A stretch of DNA of 64,000 nucleotides from assembly GCF_041321095.1 (NCBI RefSeq), contig NZ_JBGGWE010000002.1:496001-560000 (forward strand), given 5' to 3'. The DNA is from Fibrella arboris (GTDB lineage: Bacteria > Bacteroidota > Bacteroidia > Cytophagales > Spirosomataceae). Made by a program: the position numbers and the translations under genes. This document shows, piece by piece, positions 7,675-16,710 of the stretch; within the stretch, counting starts at the first letter, position 1, and each line of letters starts with the position of its first letter. The notes under the pieces were generated by a model. The model did not search any database. It saw only the letters and a list, made by a program, of their open reading frames with translations, and had not been told where the DNA came from.

Positions 7675-7700
7675 GAAAGCCCCTCATTTGGGGCTTTTTC
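7675..7700 (+). terminator. Intrinsic terminator after dnaJ
   Basis: AAAGCCCC (7676-7683) and GGGGCTTT (7690-7697) form a stem followed by TT, 47 bp after the dnaJ stop. Confidence 0.85.
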
Positions 7701-8030
7701 TGTTTGGTACCCTGCTGTTTCAATTAAAACTGACCCGCAAAAAGGCGAAGACAACGTTTGGCGGTGACTACGCCATGCACTCGCCCTGGACAAGGGATAC
7801 TAGCCTGTTTTGTTCCGGGAGGGCCTGCTGTCCTACCGTCTACTAATAATCAGTTGAATACTCTTGCTTGTTGGCAGAGTAAGAGTAATATTAAGGCTTG
7901 ATCATACCATCATGAGTAGTATTATGCCTTTTACCGCCGATTATTACCTACTGAGAGCACCACCAGCTACCAGATAGGCCTTGTCACTTCCAGTCTCTGG
8001 AAAATTTATTTTCACTTTTTCAACTCATAA
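7701..8030. other. Intergenic region before the secreted protease
   Basis: About 330 bp without a convincing coding frame, RNA gene or repeat. A T-rich segment just before 8030 probably belongs to the promoter and leader of the protease gene, but no clean TAnnTTTG box is visible. Confidence 0.5.
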
Positions 8031-11000
8031 ATGCGAATGAAACATTCTACCAGACTAGCGCATAGCTGGTTAGTTGGCTTACTATTGCTACTGACTACGG
8101 CAACATACGCGCAGAAATCGGACAAAGTGCAGGCGTCCGAAGCGAAAATTACGGTTGATCTGCTGCGGATCCAGCAGGAAATCACAGGCACCTCGTCTAA
8201 CTCATCGTCGAAAACAAAGGGGCTTGGCAAGCAGAATCAGTTTCTCAGAGTCGAGGATAACAGGGTTGCTATTGAGGCGGTAGTCGTTGATGGGCAGGAT
8301 GCCTCCACGTTACTGGCTCAACTACAGTCGCTGGGCTTAACCGAAGGGATTTTCGAAAAGCGGATCGTGTCGGGACTGCTACCCATCGACAAAATCGATG
8401 AGCTGAAAAACCTGAGTGCGCTTCGGTTTGCCCGTCCTTCTTACGAGCCCATTCACAACATTGGGAACGTAACGTCGCAGGGTGACCGGGCGATGAAAGC
8501 CGATGTGGCCCGGCAGGTAAATAGTGTGACGGGGAGCGGCACTAAAATCGGTGTCATCTCGGACTCGTATAACGCCAAAGGAGGCGCAGCTGCCGGGGTA
8601 GCTTCCGGCGATTTACCCAATGTACAGGTGATCGACGATTATCTCGTTGCGTCGGCAACCGACGAAGGGCGGGCGATGGTTGAATTGGTTCACGACGTAG
8701 CCCCAGACGCGGCCGTTGCTTTTAATACGGCAAACAGAGGGCAGGCCGGGTTTGCCAAAGGCATCCGGGATCTGGCAGCAGCAGGCTGTAATGTGATCGT
8801 CGACGACGTGATCTACTTCGCGGAGCCTTTCTTCCAGGACGGCATTATTGCCCAGGCGGTCGATGAAGTGAAGTCGACCCGGAACGTAACGTATTTCTCA
8901 TCGGCAGGTAACAATGCCCGGAACTCCTACCAAAGTGCGTATTCGGAACTTACTCCCTTTGCCGGCCCATTCGCGAATGACCCGTACATTGGGGCGCATA
9001 ATTTTGGCGGCGGCGACATTCGTCATTCGGTGACCGTACCGGCCCGGAGCTCAATTCGAATGGGTTTCCAGTGGGACAATCCGTTCGCTTCGGTTAGCGG
9101 CGGCGCTGGTGCCCAAACAGACATGGACCTTCTGGTTTATCGAGGCACCACGTTCCAGTCAAATATCATCGGCTATACGAATAACCTGGGTGGCGATCCC
9201 CTTGAGCTGGTTACGTTAACCAATACTACGAACGCGGCTATAACGTATGATTTGATCATAGCCCATTATGCTGGCCCTGCTCCAACGCTGGTTAAGTGGG
9301 TAGCTTTCACCAACGGGCTGGGCATCACCTTTGAATACCCTACCCGGAGTTCTACCTGTGTGGGCCACGCCAATGCCGCTGGTGCTATTGCTACCGGTGC
9401 AGCTGATTACCGCCGGACACCAGTGTTCAACCCATCGCTGACGACTGCCGTACTCGAAGGCTTCTCGTCGGCTGGTGGAACTCCTATCCTGTTCAACACC
9501 GCCGGGCAACGCATTGCTACGGTGATCCGTCAGAAACCAGAGATCACCTCAGTGGATGGCGGTAACACAACGTTCTTCGGCAGTGACGTCGAAGGCGATG
9601 GTTTTCCTAACTTCTTTGGTACGTCGGCCGCCGCTCCGCATGCCGCCGCCGTTGCCGCACTGTTGCAGCAGTTTAACAGAAACCAATTGTCGCCAGACCG
9701 AATCCTGACCCTGCTGGAGCAAACGGCACTGGATATGGACGACCCGGCGACAACGGGTTTCGATACCGGTTTCGATACAGGAACCGGTTATGGGTTTATT
9801 CAGGCAGACAGAGCCCTGGAGGCGAGTAACACCGCTCCAACGGTTGCCAACGCCATTCCGGCACAGTCTGGGCGGGTAGGCGAAGCTTTTTCTTACGTCA
9901 TTCCGACCAACACGTTCACCGACCTGCAAACCCCTACTTCACTGACGCTATCGGTTACTGGCCTGCCAGCGGGATTGTCATTCACTGCACCGGCTACCAT
10001 CAGCGGCACGCCGTTGACAGCCATTGGCTCTCCTTTTTCCATTACAGTAACAGCGACCGATCCAGGCGGCCTGTCAGGGTCTACTACATTTTTGCTGACG
10101 ATCCAGCCACCCGTTTCGCCGTTGCTGACAATACTGCATCGGGACGTGGATAACTACGCCGACAATAATGCCATCCAACCCGTCTTGCAGATTCAAAACA
10201 ACAGCAGCCTGTCTCTGCCTTATTCAGCCCTGACCTTACGCTACTACGTGACGGTTGAAAATGCCGCCACGCTAAGCAACCTGTTTATCAACTACGCGCA
10301 GCTAGGCAATCAGAATGTGCGGCTTCGTTACGTACCCCTTTCACCTGCGCAACAGGGTGCTCAGGGGTACGTAGAGTTCAGCTTTACGTCGGGAGCAGGA
10401 AATCTGGCACCGGGAGCCAACTCAGGGTCGATTCAGGCGTATTTCGCCAAAGGCGACTACGGTTCCCTCAACGAACTGGATGATTACTCGTATGCCACTG
10501 TGCGCAACCAGCTAATCGCCAATTCACGTATCACAGCTTATTATAACGGCGTGTTGATTGCGGGTCAGGAACCAGGCACAAGCAGCCCGCCACCGACTGC
10601 TTCGGGCCGGACCCTGCGCGCACTGACAGAAAGCAAGAATGGCCCGTCGGCCACGCAGATCAACACGTACCTGGAGGTACGTAACGAGGGAAACACAGCG
10701 GTTAACTACAGCGATCTGAAGGTGCGGTATTACTTCACCGCCGATGGCCCGGAAAACCTGCAGGTGGAAGTAGATGAGGGCAATGTGCGCGCGCAGCTCT
10801 ACACGTTGTCTCCCGCCGCCACCAACGCAGATCGGTACGTGGAGATCAGCTTTAACCAAAGTGGTCAGCTAGCCCCGCAAAGCAGCACCGGAACCATTCG
10901 CTACCGCATCAGCAAACCCCAGGGTGGTCGTTTCAACCAGACAAACGACTATTCTTACCAGGAGCAACCCGCCGACCGCAGCCAGAATAACCGCGTAGTG

Positions 11001-11342
11001 GTTTACGTAGCCGGTGAGCGTGCGTGGGGCACTGAGCCAGCAAGCACGGCCTCGGCCCGTATAGCCTCGGCTGAGCCCGGTACGGAGCTGGCGGTAACGC
11101 TGATGGGCAATCCGGTACGGAACGATGTCGTCTCCTTTCAGGTCACGGGAGCCCGCGCTGAACCTTTGCAAGTTCAGCTTGTCACGGCTCAGGGTCAGGT
11201 TGTTGCCCGGAAGCTGGTGGCTAGTCCGCAAGACGTGGAACAGCATGACCTATCGGTAGGGAACCAGGGTGTTGGTGTTCTTATGCTGCAGGTAAGCACC
11301 CCCACTCAGAGCCGGACGGTGAGGGTACTTAAAGCCGAATAG
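8031..11342 (+). CDS. Secreted subtilisin/sedolisin-like protease with Ig-like domain, two CBM3 modules and T9SS tail
   Basis: An 1103-residue exported protein. A signal peptide (about 1-27, ending ATYAQ) precedes a peptidase domain (about 150-595): GVISDSY, then DEGRAMVELVHDVAPDA, and the Ser motif FGTSAAAPHAA near residue 530. There is no classical HGT histidine motif; the DEGRAM...HD pattern is that of S53-like members of the S8/S53 superfamily. A putative Ig domain (about 602-694) follows. Then come two CBM3-like modules (about 698-846 and 860-1002), each with an RYY(V/F)T strand, a YVE(F/I)SF strand and an NDYSY/DDYSY block. A type IX sorting domain (about 1019-1103) ends the protein. 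CBM3 modules normally bind cellulose or related beta-glucans. I infer a surface or released protease tethered to polysaccharide. Confidence 0.85.
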   Translation: MRMKHSTRLAHSWLVGLLLLLTTATYAQKSDKVQASEAKITVDLLRIQQEITGTSSNSSSKTKGLGKQNQFLRVEDNRVAIEAVVVDGQDASTLLAQLQSLGLTEGIFEKRIVSGLLPIDKIDELKNLSALRFARPSYEPIHNIGNVTSQGDRAMKADVARQVNSVTGSGTKIGVISDSYNAKGGAAAGVASGDLPNVQVIDDYLVASATDEGRAMVELVHDVAPDAAVAFNTANRGQAGFAKGIRDLAAAGCNVIVDDVIYFAEPFFQDGIIAQAVDEVKSTRNVTYFSSAGNNARNSYQSAYSELTPFAGPFANDPYIGAHNFGGGDIRHSVTVPARSSIRMGFQWDNPFASVSGGAGAQTDMDLLVYRGTTFQSNIIGYTNNLGGDPLELVTLTNTTNAAITYDLIIAHYAGPAPTLVKWVAFTNGLGITFEYPTRSSTCVGHANAAGAIATGAADYRRTPVFNPSLTTAVLEGFSSAGGTPILFNTAGQRIATVIRQKPEITSVDGGNTTFFGSDVEGDGFPNFFGTSAAAPHAAAVAALLQQFNRNQLSPDRILTLLEQTALDMDDPATTGFDTGFDTGTGYGFIQADRALEASNTAPTVANAIPAQSGRVGEAFSYVIPTNTFTDLQTPTSLTLSVTGLPAGLSFTAPATISGTPLTAIGSPFSITVTATDPGGLSGSTTFLLTIQPPVSPLLTILHRDVDNYADNNAIQPVLQIQNNSSLSLPYSALTLRYYVTVENAATLSNLFINYAQLGNQNVRLRYVPLSPAQQGAQGYVEFSFTSGAGNLAPGANSGSIQAYFAKGDYGSLNELDDYSYATVRNQLIANSRITAYYNGVLIAGQEPGTSSPPPTASGRTLRALTESKNGPSATQINTYLEVRNEGNTAVNYSDLKVRYYFTADGPENLQVEVDEGNVRAQLYTLSPAATNADRYVEISFNQSGQLAPQSSTGTIRYRISKPQGGRFNQTNDYSYQEQPADRSQNNRVVVYVAGERAWGTEPASTASARIASAEPGTELAVTLMGNPVRNDVVSFQVTGARAEPLQVQLVTAQGQVVARKLVASPQDVEQHDLSVGNQGVGVLMLQVSTPTQSRTVRVLKAE

Positions 11343-11369
11343 CCTGTACTCAGTAGTACCTTTTATACG

Positions 11370-11405
11370 CCAAAGGGCCCGCTCAATTGGGAGTGGGCCC
11401 TTTGG
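11370..11405. terminator. Shared terminator between convergent genes
   Basis: An 11-bp perfect stem (CCAAAGGGCCC, 11370-11380, with 11395-11405) lies between the protease (plus) and the histidine kinase (minus). It could end both transcripts. Confidence 0.7.
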
Positions 11406-11445
11406 CTTCTGATGAATACCGACAAACTGCTCCGGCAAGGACTAA

Positions 11446-13557
11446 CTACGCTGGCAGGTAGATACTAAACGTAGCGCCAGCATCTGGCTGGCTGGTAGCG
11501 GTGATCGTTCCCCCATGATTGGCCACTACTTTCTCGCAGATGGCCAGGCCAATACCCGTGCCCGCATATTTACTCTTTCCGTGCAGCCGCTGGAAAACCT
11601 GAAAAATTCGGTCTACATATTTCTGTTCAAACCCAATTCCGTTGTCTGCCACGTCAATCCGGTAATAAGATTTGGCCTGTCGGTTAGGTCTGGCTGTTGC
11701 CGGAAGCTGTGAATTGCGCAACACGTCGGCCTTTATTGAAACCTGAGGCGGTACGTCAGGTCGCCGGAATTTAAGGGCATTGTTAATCAAATTCTGAAAG
11801 AGCTGTCCTAACTGCGACTGATCGCCCAACACGGTTGGTAGTGTATCGACAGACACACTAGCGCCTGTCTCGGCAATAATCATTTCCAGATCGCCGAGCA
11901 CCAGGGTCACTACCTGATTGAGATCGACGAGTGCTTTGGTTTCCTGATGGGTAGCAATGCGGGAGAAAGTCAGTAGATCCTGAATCAGGGTCGACATTCG
12001 GCCAGCGGCTCCCTGCATCCGATCCAGGTAATCGATGCCACCGCCCAGGGTGTCGGCAAACTGATCGTGCAATAAGGCGCCGAATGACTGGATCTTACGA
12101 AGTGGCTCCTGCAGATCGTGACTGGCCACGTAGGCAAACTGTTGCAGATTCTCGTTCGAGCGGCTGAGCAGGTGGTTCAGTTCATTTAGTTGATCATTGG
12201 TGGCCGCCATCTCATCATAGTTGGCGAGCAGTTCTTCATTGGAAGCCATCAACTCCTCGTTCATAGCCGCCAGTTCTTCAGTGCGCTGATGCACCTGCTG
12301 TTCCAGCTGAACAGACAACGAACGATAGCGCGCCTCACTCTCTTCCAGTTTCTGGCGGGCAAGTACCTGCTCTGTTACATCAACAGCCATATCCATGATG
12401 GCGTATACCTCACCGGCGGCGTTACGTAAAGGTTTGTAGGTGAAGTCGAAATAGAACGTACCCAGCACACCACCTACTTTTAGCTCGGCGCGGGCATCCC
12501 GTGCCTCGTAGGCCTCGCCTGTCGTAAATACGGTGTCGAGTATAGTCAGAAAGGATTGGCCCCTCAACTCAGGAACACCCTCTGCCAGGGGCAGGCCCAG
12601 CGCAGTATGGTCTTTCCCCCAGAAACCAAGCATTTTATCATTGGCAATCTCAATCCGCATTTCGCGGCCCACAAACAGACAAGTGGCCACTGGCGCCTCT
12701 TCGATCAGGGTACGAAACTTCGCTTCGCTTTCCTCCAGTTGCTGCTGCGCTATCACTTGCTGTGTCACATCCGTCGACATATCCATGATGGCGTACACCT
12801 CGCCATTCGCATTCCGGATAGGTTTATGAATCAGGTCGAAGTAATACGTTCGCAGTTGGCCATCAACAAACAGCTCGGCCTTCACGTTACGGGCCGAATA
12901 GGTTTTTCCCGTCGTGAACACTTCATCCAGAATCTGAAGATGAGGCTGCCCTTTTAGTTCAGGCAAAGCCTCGATCAGCGTTTTGCCAACCACGCTCTTG
13001 TCTCGCCCCCAGTACCCAAGCATGACCTCATTCACCACCTCGATCCGAAGCTCGCGACCCACAAACAGACAGGTAGAAACGGGGGCTTCCTCAATAAGTG
13101 ACCGAAAATTGAGCGCGTTCTCTGCCAGCTCCCGTTGCTGGCAATCCAATGTGGTTGGGGTAACCTCCTGCAATACACCCGCAAAGCGCAGCCCTTGATG
13201 TTTGTCCGAAAAAAAGCACCGTCCGGTTGACCGTACCCGGCGCTGCCTGCCGTCGGCAAAATCAACCAGTCGGTAGGTGATGTCCAGTAGACCTTCAGAC
13301 TGCGGGTTCATGGCCCACTCAACAGCCTGATTGACCCGGCTAACGTCATCGGCATGAATGGCCGTCAGCGTTTGCGCGTAGTGGATTGGCCCACCAGTCG
13401 GGAAGCCATAAAAACGGCGGCACTGATCGTCCCAGTTTATCAGTCTTGTGGTGGGATCCAACTCCCATATTCCGAGCCCTGCCGCCTGTAGTGCAAAGCC
13501 AGGATCGGGTTGCTGCGGTACTGTATTAGCTGGCGTCGGCTTATCAGGACCAATCAT
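11446..13557 (-). CDS. Soluble multi-PAS sensor histidine kinase
   Basis: A 703-residue histidine kinase without signal peptide or membrane segments, so probably cytoplasmic. Three PAS/PAC units lie at about 20-135, 148-272 and 283-400; the second and third are near copies (EEAPV(S/A)TCLFVGRE, then GEVYAIMDM). A coiled coil (about 400-470) leads to HisKA with the phospho-acceptor His in SHDLQEP (about 481). The HATPase domain has N in NNALKFR, DNGIGF and GTGIGLAICEKV. DLQEP is typical of the bacteriophytochrome-type kinase group. No response regulator is adjacent and the signal is unknown. Confidence 0.92.
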   Translation of the reverse strand: MIGPDKPTPANTVPQQPDPGFALQAAGLGIWELDPTTRLINWDDQCRRFYGFPTGGPIHYAQTLTAIHADDVSRVNQAVEWAMNPQSEGLLDITYRLVDFADGRQRRVRSTGRCFFSDKHQGLRFAGVLQEVTPTTLDCQQRELAENALNFRSLIEEAPVSTCLFVGRELRIEVVNEVMLGYWGRDKSVVGKTLIEALPELKGQPHLQILDEVFTTGKTYSARNVKAELFVDGQLRTYYFDLIHKPIRNANGEVYAIMDMSTDVTQQVIAQQQLEESEAKFRTLIEEAPVATCLFVGREMRIEIANDKMLGFWGKDHTALGLPLAEGVPELRGQSFLTILDTVFTTGEAYEARDARAELKVGGVLGTFYFDFTYKPLRNAAGEVYAIMDMAVDVTEQVLARQKLEESEARYRSLSVQLEQQVHQRTEELAAMNEELMASNEELLANYDEMAATNDQLNELNHLLSRSNENLQQFAYVASHDLQEPLRKIQSFGALLHDQFADTLGGGIDYLDRMQGAAGRMSTLIQDLLTFSRIATHQETKALVDLNQVVTLVLGDLEMIIAETGASVSVDTLPTVLGDQSQLGQLFQNLINNALKFRRPDVPPQVSIKADVLRNSQLPATARPNRQAKSYYRIDVADNGIGFEQKYVDRIFQVFQRLHGKSKYAGTGIGLAICEKVVANHGGTITATSQPDAGATFSIYLPA

Positions 13558-13721
13558 GTGGCTGATTAAATAGAATATGATCGTGCAAAATAAGAAGACA
13601 GCCGTGAAAAAGTCGACACTGGTTTTCAGGTAGTGGCAATCAGGAATGAACTATGCCGGCCTGATGGTGGTCATTAACCTGAGTCAACTCAGTCAATCTT
13701 ATTGATCCGATACGGAATAGC

Positions 13722-13964
13722 ATGAAACTCACCTGGACTTTCTACCCTCAGCCGCGTGTATCGGTAACACTGACGGTGGTCTACGTACCTGAACTGGACA
13801 CCAGGCAACTGGAATCAGGCGGTTTTCTGGATACGGAGACCAATTACGCGTATGTCGACTGGGTCACCTTTCGGCGGTTCGATGAGGCGGATGTGAAGGG
13901 GCGGCGAGACGCCTTTAGTCGATTGACGCGTGGCACTGATCAGACGGTGGTCAATGGCCGCTAG
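13722..13964 (+). CDS. Small hypothetical protein
   Basis: An 80-residue frame, rich in beta-prone and charged residues, with no signal peptide or known motif. It lies 24 bp before the FKBP lipoprotein gene on the same strand, so the two may be co-transcribed. Codon use resembles the neighbours. I do not recognise the family; it could be a chance frame. Confidence 0.45.
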   Translation: MKLTWTFYPQPRVSVTLTVVYVPELDTRQLESGGFLDTETNYAYVDWVTFRRFDEADVKGRRDAFSRLTRGTDQTVVNGR

Positions 13965-13988
13965 TCATTTTACGGCTAACTTGCCGCT

Positions 13989-14477
13989 ATGATAGACTAC
14001 CTGAAGTCAACAACGATCTATTGCCTGGCCATCGTTTCGCTCCTAACGGCCTGCCAGCCTGGCGATCAGACGCCCTGCGAGGCCACACCCGTTACTACCA
14101 CCGCGCCCAAGGCTGAGCAAGCCGACCTGAAAGCCTATATCGATGCCAACAAGATTGAGGCTGTGGCCGATGAACGGGGTTTTTATTATTCGATTCAGAA
14201 TCCGGGCAAAGGCACTAAACCTACCGTTTGTTCGCGCGTATCGGTCAATTACGCTGGGAAATTAACCAATGGAACTTCCTTCGATAGCGGCGACGACGTG
14301 CGCTTTGGTCTGAACCAATTGATTCTGGGTTGGCAGGAAGGCATTCCGCTGATTGCCCCCGGTGGACGCATCACCCTGTATCTTCCCCCAAGTCTGGCTT
14401 ACGGCGAGCAGGAGCAGTCGGGTATTCCGGCCAAGTCAATCCTGATCTTCCAAATCGATCTGCTGACGGTCGATTAG
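13989..14477 (+). CDS. FKBP-type peptidyl-prolyl isomerase lipoprotein
   Basis: A 162-residue lipoprotein with a hydrophobic leader and lipobox LLTAC (Cys about 22), so probably membrane-anchored. The FKBP domain (about 65-160) shows VSVNYAGKLTNGTSFDS, GWQEGIPLIAPGG and PPSLAYGEQ, the family core, and should speed prolyl isomerisation in the periplasm. Its last 42 bp overlap the convergent hydrolase gene at 14436, so the two 3' ends share DNA. Confidence 0.92.
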   Translation: MIDYLKSTTIYCLAIVSLLTACQPGDQTPCEATPVTTTAPKAEQADLKAYIDANKIEAVADERGFYYSIQNPGKGTKPTVCSRVSVNYAGKLTNGTSFDSGDDVRFGLNQLILGWQEGIPLIAPGGRITLYLPPSLAYGEQEQSGIPAKSILIFQIDLLTVD

Positions 14478-15149
14478 CTTTACCAACACCTGCCGATCTA
14501 CTACGTGCTTCCCTTCGAAAGGAACCAGTTCCAACTGAGGCACATCGGTCTTGAGGCGGTTCAGGTACAAATCGATGTCGCTCAACTGGCTGATGTACTC
14601 GTCCTGCTCACCATACACGTAAGAAACCGGGAGGTCGATGATCGTTTCGGGACTCAGCACATCACTGAGTCCGTTGGGGAAATAGCCCGCCCAAAGCAGT
14701 AGCCGGTCAGCACGTAGTTGTCTGCTTTTGTCGACCCACCGGCAGGCTGTTGACGCTCCCTGCGAGAAGCCCATCAGTGTAACGTCTAGATCGTCAAGCG
14801 TCCGGTCTCCCAGAACCTCAGCCAGTACCTGATCAAGGTAAGCCACGTAATCGATCACTTCGTTGTCGCGGTCTTCGCGGGTAAGCCAGGACGCACCCAC
14901 TTTTCCGTACTGTTGGTCAGTATAAAACCTCGACAGCCCCTCAGGCGCAACGATCAGGGTTTCGTCATCGGCCACCACATCGAACCGACGGATAAAATAC
15001 TGCGCCAGCTGGCCATACCCGTGGAGCACAAACCAGATCCGGCGGATCGTCGCCGGCAACGTACCTGGCCGGTGCGCCGCTTCGGCAGACCCGCCCAGTG
15101 TGTAGTAGCGGGCGGTCCGTTGAACCGTTACGTGGTGTTCTGTGATCAT
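14436..15149 (-). CDS. Alpha/beta hydrolase, phospholipase/carboxylesterase-like
   Basis: A 237-residue cytoplasmic hydrolase. The nucleophile elbow is GFSQGAS (about 115), an oxyanion-type WFVLHGYGQ lies near residue 40, an acid candidate is YGEQDEYI (about 190) and the His is in FEGKHVV (about 217). It resembles the phospholipase/carboxylesterase group; the substrate is unknown. It overlaps the DUF4442 gene upstream by 4 bp (translational coupling) and is the last gene of the MarR-DinB-DUF4442-hydrolase series. Its 3' end overlaps the convergent FKBP gene. Confidence 0.85.
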   Translation of the reverse strand: MITEHHVTVQRTARYYTLGGSAEAAHRPGTLPATIRRIWFVLHGYGQLAQYFIRRFDVVADDETLIVAPEGLSRFYTDQQYGKVGASWLTREDRDNEVIDYVAYLDQVLAEVLGDRTLDDLDVTLMGFSQGASTACRWVDKSRQLRADRLLLWAGYFPNGLSDVLSPETIIDLPVSYVYGEQDEYISQLSDIDLYLNRLKTDVPQLELVPFEGKHVVDRQVLVKLIDRQQIDLEDQD

Positions 15150-15682
15150 GCCTTCCGATCGAACCGCGACGACTGGCGATCCTGTTTTTTGTGTTCGTAA
15201 TGGGCTTTGTCTGCCACGTAAAGCGTTCGTTCAAGCTGGGCGTACACGACCCCGTCCGTATCAACCCATTCGAGTGGCAATACGCGTTCCGTTTGTCCAT
15301 TGGCGGCTACATCGGCCCGGATGCCGTCGATCAGTTCATCCGTCAGCACGTACCTGGCGTAGAGCGTGGTGCGGCCCGGCTTTCGAAAGCGGATACTGGC
15401 CGCTTTATCCCACACCACAAAATCGCGCCCAAGTACATGATACAGCATCAGCATGTAAAACGGGTCGGATGCGGAGAACAGACTCCCGCCAAAAATTGTC
15501 CCGACATAATTGTAGGTCCAGATGTTCCGGCGGAGGCGTATGTGTACTTCCCGCCAGTCGCCCGACCAGAACAGGATTTTTCCGCCGGTGCCGAAATACA
15601 TCGGATACCAGTTCATAAACGTTCTGAATCGCCAGCTTTTGCCCGATTCGGTCCGGGTAGTTTGCAGCACTGTCGGTTTCAT
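15146..15682 (-). CDS. DUF4442 hot-dog-fold protein (putative thioesterase)
   Basis: A 178-residue protein resembling DUF4442, a hot-dog-fold family related to acyl-CoA thioesterases. Visible features are the MNWYPMYFGTGGK start, the central helix region NYVGTIFGGSLFSASDP and strands such as ASIRFRKPGRTTLYARY. Activity is inferred only. Its stop overlaps the hydrolase start by 4 bp and it starts 37 bp after the DinB stop, so it lies in a MarR-led operon that may handle acyl or xenobiotic esters. Confidence 0.75.
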   Translation of the reverse strand: MKPTVLQTTRTESGKSWRFRTFMNWYPMYFGTGGKILFWSGDWREVHIRLRRNIWTYNYVGTIFGGSLFSASDPFYMLMLYHVLGRDFVVWDKAASIRFRKPGRTTLYARYVLTDELIDGIRADVAANGQTERVLPLEWVDTDGVVYAQLERTLYVADKAHYEHKKQDRQSSRFDRKA

Positions 15683-15719
15683 ACGGGTAGAAACGTTGAG
15701 TAGGAAGTAAAACAGCCGG

Positions 15720-16175
15720 TTACGCGTAGCGCTTTCCTTTTTTGATTGCCTGCGAAATCTGCCCGCAGTGATACGAGTTATGGTGCATCAGGAACTGCAG
15801 AACGCCCATCCGTGGAATCTCGCCAAAGGGTGTGGTCACGATCTCTGTCCACTGCTCATCTGACGTTTGCTTGATGCGTTCGGCAATGAGCGCAAATCCA
15901 CTGTTGAGCACCTGCCTCACCATTGACAGATCAAGTACCCGGCCATCGTCAGACATGCCACCCGTTGCCTGGGTTTCCAGGTCAGTGTCATGGTTGAATA
16001 ATAATTTGGCGAACCGGTGTATCGCTTCGCCGGTGTGAAGGGTGATAAATGCCGCCGACGCCGTGTCGGGCGTTAGACGAAACCGAGCCGTTTCGTCGGT
16101 CATTTTGTTGATCGGCCCCATGATCGTGAGCTGATTGACGCTCCACTGACGGGCTAAAACTTCCTGAATAGTCAT
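15720..16175 (-). CDS. DinB family protein
   Basis: A 151-residue DinB/YfiT-like four-helix protein. Metal-ligand candidates are His in ITLHTGEAIHRF (about 46) and the pair in FLMHHNSYHCGQIS (about 130-137). The superfamily includes thiol transferases and damage-inducible proteins; the exact reaction cannot be told. It starts 20 bp after the MarR stop and is probably transcribed from the MarR promoter. Confidence 0.8.
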   Translation of the reverse strand: MTIQEVLARQWSVNQLTIMGPINKMTDETARFRLTPDTASAAFITLHTGEAIHRFAKLLFNHDTDLETQATGGMSDDGRVLDLSMVRQVLNSGFALIAERIKQTSDEQWTEIVTTPFGEIPRMGVLQFLMHHNSYHCGQISQAIKKGKRYA

Positions 16176-16195
16176 CGAAAAAAGAGTTGGTAAGT

Positions 16196-16600
16196 TTAGT
16201 GAGGTAATTGACGAATAGCTTCCGACAGCGCAGATAGGCCGGTAAGTGCTTCGGGACCGAGCTGCTCACGTACCTGGGTGTTCAACGCTTTCCAGATCTT
16301 GTGACAGCGTTTTGCCAGCAGGCGACCATCTTCAGTAAGGTACAGGCCCTGTCGAATGTTATCGGTCAGCCAGCCGTTGCGCTGAAGCAACTGTAGATCC
16401 CGACTCAGCGCCGACTTTTCGATCTGGAGTTGCTGCGACAAAACGGTTTGCCGCACACCGGGCTGCGCAAACATATACATGAGCAGGCTAGCCTGCGCAA
16501 ACGTGACCCCCTCCCCCACAAAGGCATCATTGTAGAGGTTGGTGACTACCCGCGCCAGCCGACGTACCTGCCCTGCCACACAAGCGTTTATATCTGTCAT
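16196..16600 (-). CDS. MarR-family transcriptional regulator
   Basis: A 134-residue MarR-type winged-helix regulator. The recognition region has QTVLSQQLQIEKSALSRDLQ (about 56-75), followed by the wing with LTDNIRQGLYLTEDGRLLAK. The frame is open 45 bp upstream, but ATG 16600 gives MTDINACV and lies 5 bp after the -7 box, while the longer form would have its start inside the palindromic operator. MarR proteins usually repress their own operon and let go on binding small aromatic or oxidising ligands. The DinB, DUF4442 and hydrolase genes follow. Confidence 0.88.
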   Translation of the reverse strand: MTDINACVAGQVRRLARVVTNLYNDAFVGEGVTFAQASLLMYMFAQPGVRQTVLSQQLQIEKSALSRDLQLLQRNGWLTDNIRQGLYLTEDGRLLAKRCHKIWKALNTQVREQLGPEALTGLSALSEAIRQLPH

Positions 16601-16604
16601 GTGG

Positions 16605-16636
16605 CAAAAATAAGTACCAAAGTTGCATATGCAACT
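16605..16636 (-). promoter_or_regulatory. MarR operon promoter with palindromic operator
   Basis: Minus-strand TATTTTTG (plus CAAAAATA, 16605-16612) fits the -7 box. The -33 TTG is part of a perfect 16-bp palindrome, AGTTGCATATGCAACT (16621-16636). Spacing from that TTG to the -7 box is 19 bp. Palindrome position and size fit MarR autorepression. Confidence 0.7.
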
Positions 16637-16652
16637 CTCCAGCACAATAAAA

Positions 16653-16677
16653 AAGCCACGCTCGTCTACCGTGGCTT
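16653..16677 (-). terminator. Terminator after the GH43-like gene
   Basis: AAGCCACG and CGTGGCTT pair around a 9-nt loop. On the minus strand a T-run follows, so it ends the transcript from 16711-17718. Confidence 0.8.
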
Positions 16678-16710
16678 CTCTGTGTCACCTGCCAGCAACC
16701 GATCCGCTGG

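Noticed and set aside
9549..9929. A 126-codon minus-strand frame opposite the protease
   Set aside because: Shadow of the peptidase domain; no features of its own.
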